Shown here: in pieces, positions 1-8,854 of the stretch
Layout: each line of letters begins with the position of its first letter
Position numbering within the stretch: position 1 is the stretch's first letter
From: CAJXQU01 sp965223825
GTDB taxonomy: Bacteria > Pseudomonadota > Gammaproteobacteria > CAJXQU01
DNA length: 64,000 nucleotides
Direction: 5' to 3'
Assembly: GCA_965223825.1 (NCBI GenBank)
Contig: OZ245018.1
Location: 372,001 to 436,000 of the forward strand
Made by a program: the position numbers and the translations under genes
Notes under the pieces: generated by a model
Database searches by the model: none
What the model was told of the DNA's origin: nothing
Seen by the model: the letters and a program-made list of their open reading frames with translations, nothing else

Positions 1-712
1 GGTTTTATTCGAAACTAATGAATACTCTTGGCATGGGTTTGAGAATATTAAGTTGCCAGAGGATAAAAAAAATTTAAGTAGAAAATCTTTAACGGTTTAT
101 TATTATTCGAAAACACGCCCAGCAAATGAAATTGCACCAAAGCATGGCACTATCTATGTACCACGACCAATACCCGAAAGCATTCAAGCTGGTGAGGTTA
201 TTTCAGAAGACGATTTTTCTAAGTTAAATGGAAATTTAAAATCTCAACGACTTTACCTAAAAAGTTTATACAAAAGAGAATCAGATTTACTAACACGAAT
301 TCAAGGTTTGAACTTTCGCCTAAACCAGTACCAAGAGGCATTCAATTTAAAGTCGGTGGGGAATGCATTACAGAAAACTACAGCGAAAGGACTCTTGCCG
401 AACGGTAAAGTGATTGAGCCGATAAAAGTGAGTTATCAATCGTCTAGTCAGATTTCAACCATTACATTACATGGTTACCTCCCGCAATTTTTATCGCCGA
501 CCTCATTCGAAGTCATCATTAACGATCACACGTTTAATTTCACACAAAAAAAAGAAGGATCATTTAAGCTCGAGTGCGATCTTAATATTGGGAAAAATAA
601 AGAGTTCTTTATTCAGGTCAATAGTGAGAAATATCTTTCACCTAACGATGTTGATGGATCGCCCGATAAACAAAAGTATGGGTTTATATTTCTTAATTTT
701 GAATTCGAATAG
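1..712 (+). CDS. 2OG-Fe(II) oxygenase family protein, 5'-truncated by window edge
   Basis: The reading frame is open from base 2 without a stop, so the gene begins before the window; the TTG at 53 is internal. The first visible residues contain NEYSWHGF followed, after a spacer, by KSLTVYYYSKTRP. This is the distal metal-binding His and the 2-oxoglutarate-anchoring basic residue plus Ser of prolyl-4-hydroxylase-like 2OG-Fe(II) oxygenases found in surface-polysaccharide clusters. After the core come a Lys/Arg-rich coiled-coil stretch and a C-terminal beta-rich region of about 90 residues that I do not recognise. Codon use is strongly AT-rich compared with the genes to the right, which suggests this is the edge of a transferred polysaccharide region. 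The substrate is unknown. Confidence 0.72.
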   Translation, partial: VLFETNEYSWHGFENIKLPEDKKNLSRKSLTVYYYSKTRPANEIAPKHGTIYVPRPIPESIQAGEVISEDDFSKLNGNLKSQRLYLKSLYKRESDLLTRIQGLNFRLNQYQEAFNLKSVGNALQKTTAKGLLPNGKVIEPIKVSYQSSSQISTITLHGYLPQFLSPTSFEVIINDHTFNFTQKKEGSFKLECDLNIGKNKEFFIQVNSEKYLSPNDVDGSPDKQKYGFIFLNFEFE

Positions 713-725
713 TTCTATTCAAAAC

Positions 726-1892
726 TTAATCTGATGGAAGTAATGGGTAAAGGCTGTTTTGTTGAACGAGTTTGCTGAGTAATTGGAGCTCGGCTTGCGT
801 CGCAATAAGAACGTTACCAGTGACTTCACGATACTGGCAAAGCTGATCAATTAAAGGGAATGTTTCGGAGCTTGCGTGAAAGGTTTGCCCATCGACGAAA
901 AATTTTCTGCTGTTCTTTTCGTGAGCAATAAAAGCAAAGCGCGATCCTCCCGCAGCGACGAATGAACCACCGGATTGAAGATGTTGTTGAATATTCTCTG
1001 GTGTGCAATCGATCATTATTGCTGGAGGTGCTTCAGCGTATTTAGGTAGTGTGGTCATTTGACCAAACCAATGGATTATTTTCTCTCGATCATTGAGTAA
1101 TTCATTCAATTCTTTGTATATGTTTGAGATCACGTTTGCAGTAATTTCACCGGGGTTGGACTGCAGAGTAAGATCTGGATCGCTGTAATGCTTAGTTTCA
1201 TTTAACGTGTCTATTATATAATCAGTAAAGCCACTTAACATTTCAGTCTGGGATGGGGCGCGAAAACCAACAGAATAGGTCATGCAATCGTTACCATTAG
1301 CGATACCATTATGACCAATTTGCGGAGGCACATAGAGCATGTCTCCCGGCGATAAGATCCAACTTTCTTGTGGTGACCAGTCGTTGAGGATTAGCACCGG
1401 CGTATCGTCGCGACGTGGTGATTTGTCATCGTAGGTTCCGCCGATTTCCCAGCGACGTTGTCCACTGGCTTGTATGAGAAAAACGTCGTAGTGATCGTAA
1501 TGCGGGCCGACACCGCCGCCGTCACTGGCATAGCTGATCATTAAATCATCCATACGCCAATTCGGAATGAGATTAAACTCTTTCAGAAACGCTGCGGCTT
1601 CCGGCAGCCAATGATCTACCGCCTGAACCAAGAGTGTCCAATGGCTTTCAGGCAATTCCGCAAAAATTTCATCAGTAAATGGGCCATGCTGTAGCTGCCA
1701 TTGTTTTTGATCTGGTGATTGTGTGATCAGACGTGACTCGACATCGCCTTCACAAGCCAGTCCGGCCAGTTCGTCAGCGGGAATTAGGGGGGTAATATTG
1801 GGGAAGGCATGTCGGATCAGTAAGGGCTTTTTTTGCCAATATTCTGCGAGAAAGTGTTCTTTTGTGATCGTACTGTTTAACCAGTTTTGCAT
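726..1892 (-). CDS. roxA: ribosomal protein uL16 arginine hydroxylase (JmjC-type, YcfD/RoxA family)
   Basis: 388 aa, close to the length of E. coli YcfD. This cytoplasmic 2-oxoglutarate- and Fe(II)-dependent oxygenase family hydroxylates an arginine of ribosomal protein uL16. The JmjC cupin core shows the metal triad: H131 and D133 in PHYDHYDVF, and H194 in PPQIGHNG. The N-terminal WQKKPLLIRHAFP segment is also typical. A winged-helix-like C-terminal part follows. It ends 13 bp from the convergent oxygenase gene and starts 1 bp after elaA, so the two minus-strand genes are probably cotranscribed. Confidence 0.9.
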   Translation of the reverse strand: MQNWLNSTITKEHFLAEYWQKKPLLIRHAFPNITPLIPADELAGLACEGDVESRLITQSPDQKQWQLQHGPFTDEIFAELPESHWTLLVQAVDHWLPEAAAFLKEFNLIPNWRMDDLMISYASDGGGVGPHYDHYDVFLIQASGQRRWEIGGTYDDKSPRRDDTPVLILNDWSPQESWILSPGDMLYVPPQIGHNGIANGNDCMTYSVGFRAPSQTEMLSGFTDYIIDTLNETKHYSDPDLTLQSNPGEITANVISNIYKELNELLNDREKIIHWFGQMTTLPKYAEAPPAIMIDCTPENIQQHLQSGGSFVAAGGSRFAFIAHEKNSRKFFVDGQTFHASSETFPLIDQLCQYREVTGNVLIATQAELQLLSKLVQQNSLYPLLPSD

Positions 1893-1893
1893 A

Positions 1894-2391
1894 TTACTGT
1901 CGTTGCATTTTTATGTGTGGAATATCGTCTTCAAGATACGCTGCACCGACGCTCTGAAAACCATGTTCGGCATAATACGATTGCAGCGCAACTTGTGCAC
2001 TGATCGTGACGTTGTGATCTGGCCAAGAACGATCTACGCGTGTGAGCGCCACATCGATGAGCGTATGCCCCAATGTTTGCTCGGTCCCCGAAACATGTAG
2101 CCCGCGATAAGCAGGCGATACGACGATACGGCCTAGGCTTAATTCTGTAAAACGTGTCCCCGGCGGTAATATGCGTAAATAAGCCATCAGTTCGCACTGA
2201 CTTGAATATGCACTCAGGTGCAGCGTGTCTGCGTGTTGATCAAAATTATCCAATTCAGGGTAGGCGCATTGTTGTTCGACGACGAACACATCAACGCGCA
2301 ACTTAAGTATTGCAAAGAGGCGTTGGGAATCTAAATCCTGGAAATGCTGAAAGCAAAATTCAGGCGTTGGAATGGTGGCCGGTGCAGTCAT
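1894..2391 (-). CDS. elaA: GNAT family N-acetyltransferase, ElaA-like
   Basis: 165 aa. The sequence RLFAILKLRVDVFVVEQ near the N-terminus and the acetyl-CoA loop region LGRIVVSPAYRGLHVSG are hallmarks of the ElaA branch of GNAT acetyltransferases. The acceptor substrate in this family is not established. It lies immediately upstream of roxA with no space for a promoter and downstream of the SLC13 permease by 31 bp. Confidence 0.85.
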   Translation of the reverse strand: MTAPATIPTPEFCFQHFQDLDSQRLFAILKLRVDVFVVEQQCAYPELDNFDQHADTLHLSAYSSQCELMAYLRILPPGTRFTELSLGRIVVSPAYRGLHVSGTEQTLGHTLIDVALTRVDRSWPDHNVTISAQVALQSYYAEHGFQSVGAAYLEDDIPHIKMQRQ

Positions 2392-2422
2392 GATTCATCG
2401 TGTTGAAATATGTTCACCGTAA

Positions 2423-4192
2423 TTATATTGGCCAAACGCGCGGCACGATCAACATGGCTAAGGCGAAGACAAAGAGGCTCAACGGCGCGCCGATGCGTAA
2501 GAAGTCGGCATACCGATAACCACCAGGGCCATAAACCATTAAGTTGGTTTGGTAACTGATCGGTGTGAGAAAACTGGCTGTCGCGCCGATCATCAAAGTG
2601 ATCGCAAAGGTTTTCGGGTTCGCATCCAAGCTGGCAGCGGTCGCCATCGCGATCGGGAAAAGTACAACAGCTGCAGCGGTGTTCGACAAAATGGATGTGA
2701 AAAGCATCGCGATCAAATAGGTCATGGCGAGTGCCGCGATCGTATGATCTCCCGATAAACCAATCAGAATATTTGCGGCTTGATCGGCTAATCCGGTTTT
2801 TTCTACGGCAGTGCCGAGGGCAATCGATGCCGCGATAATGATCAGCACTTGATAATCTATACTTTTTCGCGCAACGACGCTGGAGACACAACGGCTGGCA
2901 AGCATCAACCCCGCTCCGATCATGGAAGCCTGCAACATGCTTAACCATTGAAAATTCACTACGATCACGAGCAAGGCGAGAATTAAAATCGCGATCAGGC
3001 TGCGCTCATGGCGGACAGCACGTGCACCTTTAATCTGGCTGGTCAGAAGAAAATCTTTTGAATAGCGTTGTTGCTCTAGGAAGTTTTCACGTGCATCAAG
3101 CAACAAGGTGTCGCCGGATTTCAGCGCGATATCGCCGATCTTTTGTTTGATGTGCGAACCGTCTCGCGAGATGGCGACGATAGCTGCGTTGTAATGTGTC
3201 CGAAAACGGCTATCGCGGACAGTCTTACCGATCAGCGGACAGTGCTCAGAAACGACCACTTCCACAAGCGAGCGGGTTAATGATTGATTGACGAAATGCC
3301 GATCATCTTCGTCTACAGAGACTAAGCCACGGATCTTTTTCAGATCGACAACGGATTCAACAACACCGGCAAACATGAGCCGATCACCGCCCTTGAGCTG
3401 TCGATGTGGACCGACGCTGGGAATGCTCTCGCCATTGCGTTCAAGACTGACGAGATACATGCCGGATAAATTCCGTAGGCCTGCTTGTTCGATGGTTTTG
3501 CCCTCGATGGTAGAGCCTTGTTCTACCATCATTTCGACGCTGTATCGGCGTAGATCATCCATACTTTGCGCGGCTGATCCACATTTTGGTAATAGCTTTT
3601 GGCCGAATAATAGCGTGAAGCCGATTACCATGATCACGCACGGTACGCCGACCCAAGCGAGTTCAAACATGCTGAGGCTGAGCGTCGGATCAAATTTGAG
3701 CATCATGCTATTCACGATCAGATTGGTGCTGGAGCCGATCAGTGTGCAAGAGCCTCCGATAATCGCGGCATAACTGAGTGGGATCATGAGTTGTGAAACG
3801 TGGATCTGATGATTGCGTGCCCATGTGCTGACGAGCGGGATAAACATCGCAACCACTGGCGTATTATTTAAAAAAGCACTGAAAAAGGCGACGGGTGTCA
3901 TGAGGCGAAATTGTGCTTGAGAGATGGATTTTGGTTGGCCAAGTAGTGCGCTACTAAACCAATTGAGCGCTCCCGTTTCATGTAAGCCACTGGCGATCAC
4001 GTAGAGCACGGCGACCGTGATCATTCCCTCGTTAGAGAAACCGCCGAGTGCTTCGCCCGTATCGATGACACCGGCAATATACAAGAGCGTCACGGCACCC
4101 ATCATGATCATGTCGGGCGAAAAACGAGTGAGGATGAGGCTGGCGAAGCAGGCGCCAATTACAATGAGGGTTAACCAAGCATCAAAAGTCAT
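2423..4192 (-). CDS. SLC13-family anion permease with two RCK_C (TrkA-C) domains
   Basis: 589 aa inner-membrane transporter. Two blocks of about five hydrophobic segments each (residues about 1-200 and 395-589) flank a soluble central region (about 205-385) with two TrkA-C/RCK_C modules, recognisable from repeats such as GLRNLSGMYLVSLERNG and DSRFRTHYNAAIVAISRDG. The motifs SAFLNNTPVVAMFIP and SILSNTAAAVVLFPIA are the paired ion-translocation signatures of the DASS/ArsB superfamily. Members move dicarboxylates, sulfate or other anions with Na+ or H+; the substrate here cannot be read. Confidence 0.88.
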   Translation of the reverse strand: MTFDAWLTLIVIGACFASLILTRFSPDMIMMGAVTLLYIAGVIDTGEALGGFSNEGMITVAVLYVIASGLHETGALNWFSSALLGQPKSISQAQFRLMTPVAFFSAFLNNTPVVAMFIPLVSTWARNHQIHVSQLMIPLSYAAIIGGSCTLIGSSTNLIVNSMMLKFDPTLSLSMFELAWVGVPCVIMVIGFTLLFGQKLLPKCGSAAQSMDDLRRYSVEMMVEQGSTIEGKTIEQAGLRNLSGMYLVSLERNGESIPSVGPHRQLKGGDRLMFAGVVESVVDLKKIRGLVSVDEDDRHFVNQSLTRSLVEVVVSEHCPLIGKTVRDSRFRTHYNAAIVAISRDGSHIKQKIGDIALKSGDTLLLDARENFLEQQRYSKDFLLTSQIKGARAVRHERSLIAILILALLVIVVNFQWLSMLQASMIGAGLMLASRCVSSVVARKSIDYQVLIIIAASIALGTAVEKTGLADQAANILIGLSGDHTIAALAMTYLIAMLFTSILSNTAAAVVLFPIAMATAASLDANPKTFAITLMIGATASFLTPISYQTNLMVYGPGGYRYADFLRIGAPLSLFVFALAMLIVPRVWPI

Positions 4193-4265
4193 GCCGGCAT
4201 TTTATAGAAATTCGGCTATGAGGGCGTAGTTTTTTGTGTATTCATTTAATAACGCGTGTGAAAGA

Positions 4266-4298
4266 AATGACGCGCCCCGCGGAACGGAACACGTCATT
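4266..4298 (-). terminator. possible terminator hairpin downstream of the ThDP enzyme gene
   Basis: AATGACG at 4266-4272 pairs with CGTCATT at 4292-4298 around a GC-rich 19-nt loop. On the minus strand it is followed by a weak T-rich stretch. It lies just past the end of the acetolactate-synthase-like gene. The tail is poor, so this is a weak call. Confidence 0.35.
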
Positions 4299-4333
4299 AT
4301 GTCGAGCTGGCAGAGTTACTATGCGATACGTGT

Positions 4334-5974
4334 TTAAACGATTGGTGTTTTAGACAGTAGTTCTTTCGTTAACACGGTGGCGTTTTCACTGTATTCCACA
4401 GGCAATTCAAGGATATGGACGCCCGGGGTTTCTGTGCATTTTTTCAACATGGGTAGAAATTCTGCAGAAGACTCAACACGGTGCCCTTGAGCACCATAGC
4501 TCTCTGCATATTTCACAAAATCCGGGTTGTCAAAATCCAGTCCCCAGTTGGCAAAGCCCATTGCGTCTTGTTTCCATTTGATCATGCCATAGGCATTGTC
4601 ATTTAGGATCAGGACGACAAGATCAAGCTTCAAGCGAACGGCCGTTTCGATTTCTTGGCTGTTCATCATGAAACCGCCATCACCGCAGATCGCAACAACT
4701 TTACGATCGGGGTACACCATTTTTGCCGCCATTGCAGACGGTAAACCAGCCCCCATTGTGGCTAATGCGTTGTCGAGTAGGACGGTGTTGGGTGAGAGAG
4801 CGTGATAGTTCCGTGCGAACCAGACTTTGTAGACGCCATTATCGAGTGCAATGATATCTTCAGGGCCAAGCGCCTTACGTACATCCGCGACAAAACGCTG
4901 TGGAATCATAGGGAATTGATCTGAATCCGCCTTTTCAATGATTTTAGCATCCACCGCTTTTTTGACTTTCATGTAGTATCCAAAGTCCCAGTGTGACTGG
5001 TTTCTAATGCGGCTTGCAATTTGCCATAACGCATTCGCGATATCGCCGATGACTTCTAATTGGGGAAAGTAGACTTCATCCACTTCCGCTGGCGTGAAGT
5101 TGATGTGGATGACTTTCGTTCCACCAGGCTTCATAAAAAATGGGGGTTTTTCGACGACATCATGGCCGACGTTGATAATCAGATCCGCCGTTTCAACTGC
5201 GCAATGTAGATAATCATTATCTGATAATGCCGCGGTTCCGAGGAAGAGAGGGTGATCTTCTGCGATCACACCTTTACCCATTTGCGTGTTGAAAAAGGGG
5301 ATGCCGGTTTTATCAATGAGCTTGCCGAGCATTTTCGTGATCAGCTTACGGTTTGCACCCGCCCCGATCAGAAACAATGGCGACTTGGCCTTTTCAATGC
5401 GTGAAATCGCTTCATTCACGGCTTTTTCATTTGCATCCGGTCGGCGAACTTTGTGAATACTCAGTGGCTGCGTATGGGTTTGCTCATCCGCAACATCTTC
5501 CGGTAATTCTAAATGCACCGCGCCAGGCCGTTCGGCTTCTGCTTGCCGGAATGCTTCACGAATATTAGTGGGAATGCGATTACCGTGAAGAATTTGTTTC
5601 GTGTATTTCGTGATTGGCCGAAGCATATCAACGGTGTCGATTATTTGAAAATGGCCTTGTTTACTGGAGTGGATCGGCTTCTGGCCTGTGATCATCAGCA
5701 TCGGCATCGCTCCCAACTGAGCGTATGCAGCACTGGTGAAAAAGTTCGTGGCACCAGGGCCGAGTGTTGACATACAGACACCCGGTGCACCGGTCAGGCG
5801 TCCAATGGTTGCGGCCATAAAGCCCGCAGGTTGTTCATGTCGCGTTACGACTAATTCAATGTTGGACTCTCTTAGGGATTCCAAGAGATCCAGATTTTCT
5901 TCTCCTGGAACACCAAAAATGTACTTCACATTTTCATTTTCCAGGCATTTCACAAACAGGTCACTCGCCTTCAT
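4334..5974 (-). CDS. thiamine diphosphate enzyme, acetolactate synthase large-subunit family
   Basis: 546 aa, with the usual three-domain layout. The N-terminal pyrimidine domain holds the ThDP-activating Glu in TRHEQPAGFMA (about residue 47). A central domain follows. The C-terminal pyrophosphate domain holds GDGGFMMNSQEIET ending in the Asn-containing NDNAYGMIKWKQ. Length and motifs match stand-alone catabolic-type acetolactate synthase-like proteins, which condense two pyruvates to 2-acetolactate. No small regulatory subunit gene is adjacent, which argues against a biosynthetic IlvB pair. A strong GGAGG ribosome binding site precedes the ATG. Other ThDP activities (glyoxylate carboligase, sulfoacetaldehyde acetyltransferase) are less likely but not excluded. 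Confidence 0.8.
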   Translation of the reverse strand: MKASDLFVKCLENENVKYIFGVPGEENLDLLESLRESNIELVVTRHEQPAGFMAATIGRLTGAPGVCMSTLGPGATNFFTSAAYAQLGAMPMLMITGQKPIHSSKQGHFQIIDTVDMLRPITKYTKQILHGNRIPTNIREAFRQAEAERPGAVHLELPEDVADEQTHTQPLSIHKVRRPDANEKAVNEAISRIEKAKSPLFLIGAGANRKLITKMLGKLIDKTGIPFFNTQMGKGVIAEDHPLFLGTAALSDNDYLHCAVETADLIINVGHDVVEKPPFFMKPGGTKVIHINFTPAEVDEVYFPQLEVIGDIANALWQIASRIRNQSHWDFGYYMKVKKAVDAKIIEKADSDQFPMIPQRFVADVRKALGPEDIIALDNGVYKVWFARNYHALSPNTVLLDNALATMGAGLPSAMAAKMVYPDRKVVAICGDGGFMMNSQEIETAVRLKLDLVVLILNDNAYGMIKWKQDAMGFANWGLDFDNPDFVKYAESYGAQGHRVESSAEFLPMLKKCTETPGVHILELPVEYSENATVLTKELLSKTPIV

Positions 5975-6046
5975 GCATGCCTCCGACGATCAAAAGTTAT
6001 CAATACACACCCGCAACAGGATCACTGCTTGGTGTGACGAACCGGT

Positions 6047-6433
6047 TTAACGGATTAAAACAGACTGCTGTGGATTATTCGGGTTGTAGTAAACCTTAAT
6101 ACTTTTACCTACCGGATAATCCGATACTAATTTCTCTGCCACAGTTTGACTTTTGAATATCGGATCGCCATGAAATTGATAACGAGTTCCGACATAAGTT
6201 TGGTCTTTGACCTTGTAATTGTAGTTGATGTTGAAATGATAGCGAGTCACGGGTGAACCACTATTTTTATCCCACTCACGTTTAACTTCGCGGGATGACA
6301 CCATGCCTTCAACCGATGGCCAGTCCGCGCTGCTTTCTTTCAGGTCAGCTTCTCGTTTAGTGAACACAAAAATGCCCAAAAGAACGATAAACACGATCAG
6401 AAAGATACTGACACCAGACATGGTCTTGTTCAT
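6047..6433 (-). CDS. DUF3592 domain membrane-anchored protein
   Basis: 128 aa. One N-terminal transmembrane segment (about 7-24) is followed by a soluble beta-rich DUF3592 domain with typical phrases WPSVEGMVSS and GKSIKVYYNPNNPQQSVL. The function of DUF3592 is not known. It sits 16 bp downstream of the quinone oxidoreductase gene on the same strand. Confidence 0.75.
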   Translation of the reverse strand: MNKTMSGVSIFLIVFIVLLGIFVFTKREADLKESSADWPSVEGMVSSREVKREWDKNSGSPVTRYHFNINYNYKVKDQTYVGTRYQFHGDPIFKSQTVAEKLVSDYPVGKSIKVYYNPNNPQQSVLIR

Positions 6434-6449
6434 TAAATCTCAGTTGAAT

Positions 6450-7412
6450 TTATGGAATTAAGATAATCTTGCCGTAGGCACCGGGCGCTAAAACGCGCTT
6501 ATGTGCATCTGCAGCATGACTTAAGGATAACTCGTCTCGTATGACCGGCGCCAGTGTTTGTTTGATCAGACCGGCATTTATTGCGGCAACGGCTTGTTCA
6601 CGCACGTTTCCGGTGAAGTTTTTTAGGGCCATACCAAGAATTGCACCATCACAGTTCATAATGTCGCGTGGGGTTATCTCAATATCCCCACGGCTACCAA
6701 TGGTGACGACGCGGCCAGCCGTTGCGAGGATTTTAAGATCATGCCCGAGATTAATATTAGCCATCATTTCGAGGATCACGTCCACCCCACGATCCTTCGT
6801 GAATTCCATGATCTGCGAATAATGACCAGGATCACTATGATCCACAACGAGATCTGCACCTTGATCCATCGCCAGTTGTCTACCTTGTTCAGTACTGGCG
6901 GTGGCGATCAGCGTTAGGCCAAATTGGCTGGCCCATTGCATTGCTGCGATACCGACAGCTCCACTGGCGCCATGGATCATGACAGTTTCACCCGGGGTGA
7001 CGTTGGCACGCTGGAAGAGAGCGCGGTAAGAGGTGTAGTAAGGAATGTAAACTCCGGCTCCTTGCGCGAAAGACACATTGGCCGGTAAGGGTTTGACTTG
7101 ATCAGGCGAACATAGCGCAAATTCTGCATATGTGCCTGTGATCGCACCAGTGAGATAGACTCGATCGCCGACTGACACATGCGTAACGTGATCGCCGATC
7201 GCGTCAATGATGCCCGCGCCATCAAAGCCGGGGGTATAAGGTAATGCGGGATTATAGCCTTGCGCGCCAGAGCGAAGATAGGTGTCGATTGGATTGATAC
7301 CAATGGCATGGAGTCGTACTCGGATTTGATCGAGTTCGGGTTCGGGGGTGGGAATATCTTCGAGCTTCAGAACCTCCGGCTCGCCGAGCTCACGGACAAC
7401 AATGGCTTTCAC
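6450..7412 (-). CDS. NADPH:quinone reductase, zinc-free MDR family
   Basis: 320 aa medium-chain dehydrogenase/reductase of the quinone oxidoreductase (zeta-crystallin) type. A GroES-like N-terminal domain with GINPIDTYLRSGAQ and TPGFDGAGIIDAIG is followed by a Rossmann domain with the nucleotide motif HGASGAVGIAAMQWA. The catalytic-zinc ligands of alcohol dehydrogenases are absent. The family reduces quinones or enones with NADPH in the cytoplasm. It overlaps the nfeD-like gene start by 4 bp, implying translational coupling. Confidence 0.85.
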   Translation of the reverse strand: MKAIVVRELGEPEVLKLEDIPTPEPELDQIRVRLHAIGINPIDTYLRSGAQGYNPALPYTPGFDGAGIIDAIGDHVTHVSVGDRVYLTGAITGTYAEFALCSPDQVKPLPANVSFAQGAGVYIPYYTSYRALFQRANVTPGETVMIHGASGAVGIAAMQWASQFGLTLIATASTEQGRQLAMDQGADLVVDHSDPGHYSQIMEFTKDRGVDVILEMMANINLGHDLKILATAGRVVTIGSRGDIEITPRDIMNCDGAILGMALKNFTGNVREQAVAAINAGLIKQTLAPVIRDELSLSHAADAHKRVLAPGAYGKIILIP

Positions 7413-7864
7413 TTGGCTTCCTCCACATACATGTTTGCGGTATCAACGCGTACCACCTTTACGCGGCTACCAACAGGGAGATCTTGACCGTAAATCCGCC
7501 AGATCGTGTCATCAACGGTGATTTTGCCGACGCCATTTTCGATCGGTTCTTGCAAGGAAAACACGCGGCCAATGTATTGTTCGCTACGGCGATTGAGGTT
7601 CGGTGCGTCGGTGACTTCATGATCACCGGGAGCGAAGCGTTTGTAGGTCAATACTGCCACCACTGATAGAACGGCAAATAATAATAATTGCAGTTGCCAG
7701 CTTAACGTTGGGAAAAGCCATAACAAGGTCCCGACGATCAGCCCGGACACGCCGAGCCATAAGGTATGGCCTGTGGGTGCGAGCATTTCTAACATGATCA
7801 GAAAAAGACCTGCAACCCACCAATGCCAAGGTTCGAGCTCTGCAAGAAAGGTAACGATTTCCAT
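7409..7864 (-). CDS. NfeD-like membrane protein (short form)
   Basis: 151 aa. Two to three hydrophobic segments (about 14-36, 40-72) precede a C-terminal OB-fold domain with ENGVGKITVDDTIWRIYGQDLPVGSRVKVV, typical of short NfeD proteins. Short NfeD proteins are encoded with SPFH proteins and are thought to work with them at the inner membrane. Here the SPFH gene lies 5 bp upstream in the same operon. Confidence 0.87.
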   Translation of the reverse strand: MEIVTFLAELEPWHWWVAGLFLIMLEMLAPTGHTLWLGVSGLIVGTLLWLFPTLSWQLQLLLFAVLSVVAVLTYKRFAPGDHEVTDAPNLNRRSEQYIGRVFSLQEPIENGVGKITVDDTIWRIYGQDLPVGSRVKVVRVDTANMYVEEAK

Positions 7865-7869
7865 TTGAT

Positions 7870-8781
7870 TTACTCGCCGTCTTTTTTGAAGGCTTCTTTC
7901 GCCAGTTCAGAAATACCACCCAAAGCGCCGATTACATTCGAGGCTTCCAGAGGCATCAAGATAACTTTTTGGTTCGGTGCTGAAGCAATGCCTTGCAACG
8001 CTTCGATATACTTGTTAGCCACAAAATAATTTACCGCATGCATGTTGCCCTCGGCGATTGCTTTAGAGACCATGTGCGTGGCGCGGGCTTCTGCTTGTGC
8101 TAGACGTTCGCGAGCGTCTGCATCACGAAATGCTGCTTCTTTTCGTCCGTCTGCTTCCATGATCGCGGCTTGTTTTTCACCATCTGCACGACGGATTTCA
8201 GCTTCCCGCATACCTTCTGCTTCCAAAATTTGTGCACGTTTATCACGTTCTGCTTTCATTTGACGGCCCATTGATTCAACCAAATCTAATGGTGGGTTAA
8301 TGTCTTTGATTTCAATCCGAGTGACTTTCACACCCCATGGTGAGGTTGCGGCATCAACGACATGCAATAATTTCACATTGATGTCGTCCCGTTTAGAGAG
8401 TAATTCATCGAGATCCATCGAACCCATAACGGTACGAATGTTTGTCATGGTCAGATTTAAAATTGCATGGGAGAGATTATTAACTTCATAGGCCGCTTTT
8501 GGCGAATCGAGGACTTGAAAAAAGACCACGCCATCGACTTTGATCATCGCGTTATCTTTAGTGATTACTTCTTGTGATGGTACGTCGAGGACGGTTTCCA
8601 TCATGTTCATTTTCGAACCGACTCGATACACAAACGGGATCATGAAATTCAGGCCCGGACGAAATGTTTTTACATATTTGCCGAAACGTTCAATGGTGAA
8701 CTCATAGCCTTGCGGAACGATTTTGACGCCTTGAAAAATAACGAAAATCGCAAAGATGACGATCGCAATAATAACTTCCAT
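7870..8781 (-). CDS. qmcA: SPFH/Band 7 (stomatin-like) protein, QmcA family
   Basis: 303 aa, as expected for QmcA. An N-terminal hydrophobic anchor (about 3-20) leads into a Band 7 domain (GYEFTIERFGKYVKTFRPGLNF onward) and then an Ala/Glu/Arg-rich coiled coil (about 190-245), seen in ADGEKQAAIMEADGRKEAAF. Family members form large oligomeric assemblies in the inner membrane and modulate membrane proteases. The pairing with the NfeD-like gene is the standard arrangement. Confidence 0.9.
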   Translation of the reverse strand: MEVIIAIVIFAIFVIFQGVKIVPQGYEFTIERFGKYVKTFRPGLNFMIPFVYRVGSKMNMMETVLDVPSQEVITKDNAMIKVDGVVFFQVLDSPKAAYEVNNLSHAILNLTMTNIRTVMGSMDLDELLSKRDDINVKLLHVVDAATSPWGVKVTRIEIKDINPPLDLVESMGRQMKAERDKRAQILEAEGMREAEIRRADGEKQAAIMEADGRKEAAFRDADARERLAQAEARATHMVSKAIAEGNMHAVNYFVANKYIEALQGIASAPNQKVILMPLEASNVIGALGGISELAKEAFKKDGE

Positions 8782-8854
8782 AATCCCCTCACTAATTTGC
8801 AGTTATGACCCCTTGCTTTCAATACGTTAGAGGTCGAAAAAAATCGAAATTAGT

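Noticed and set aside
2388..2948. 186-codon minus-strand open frame
   Set aside because: Out-of-frame reading of the SLC13 permease gene; Cys/Arg/His-rich translation is typical of a shadow frame.
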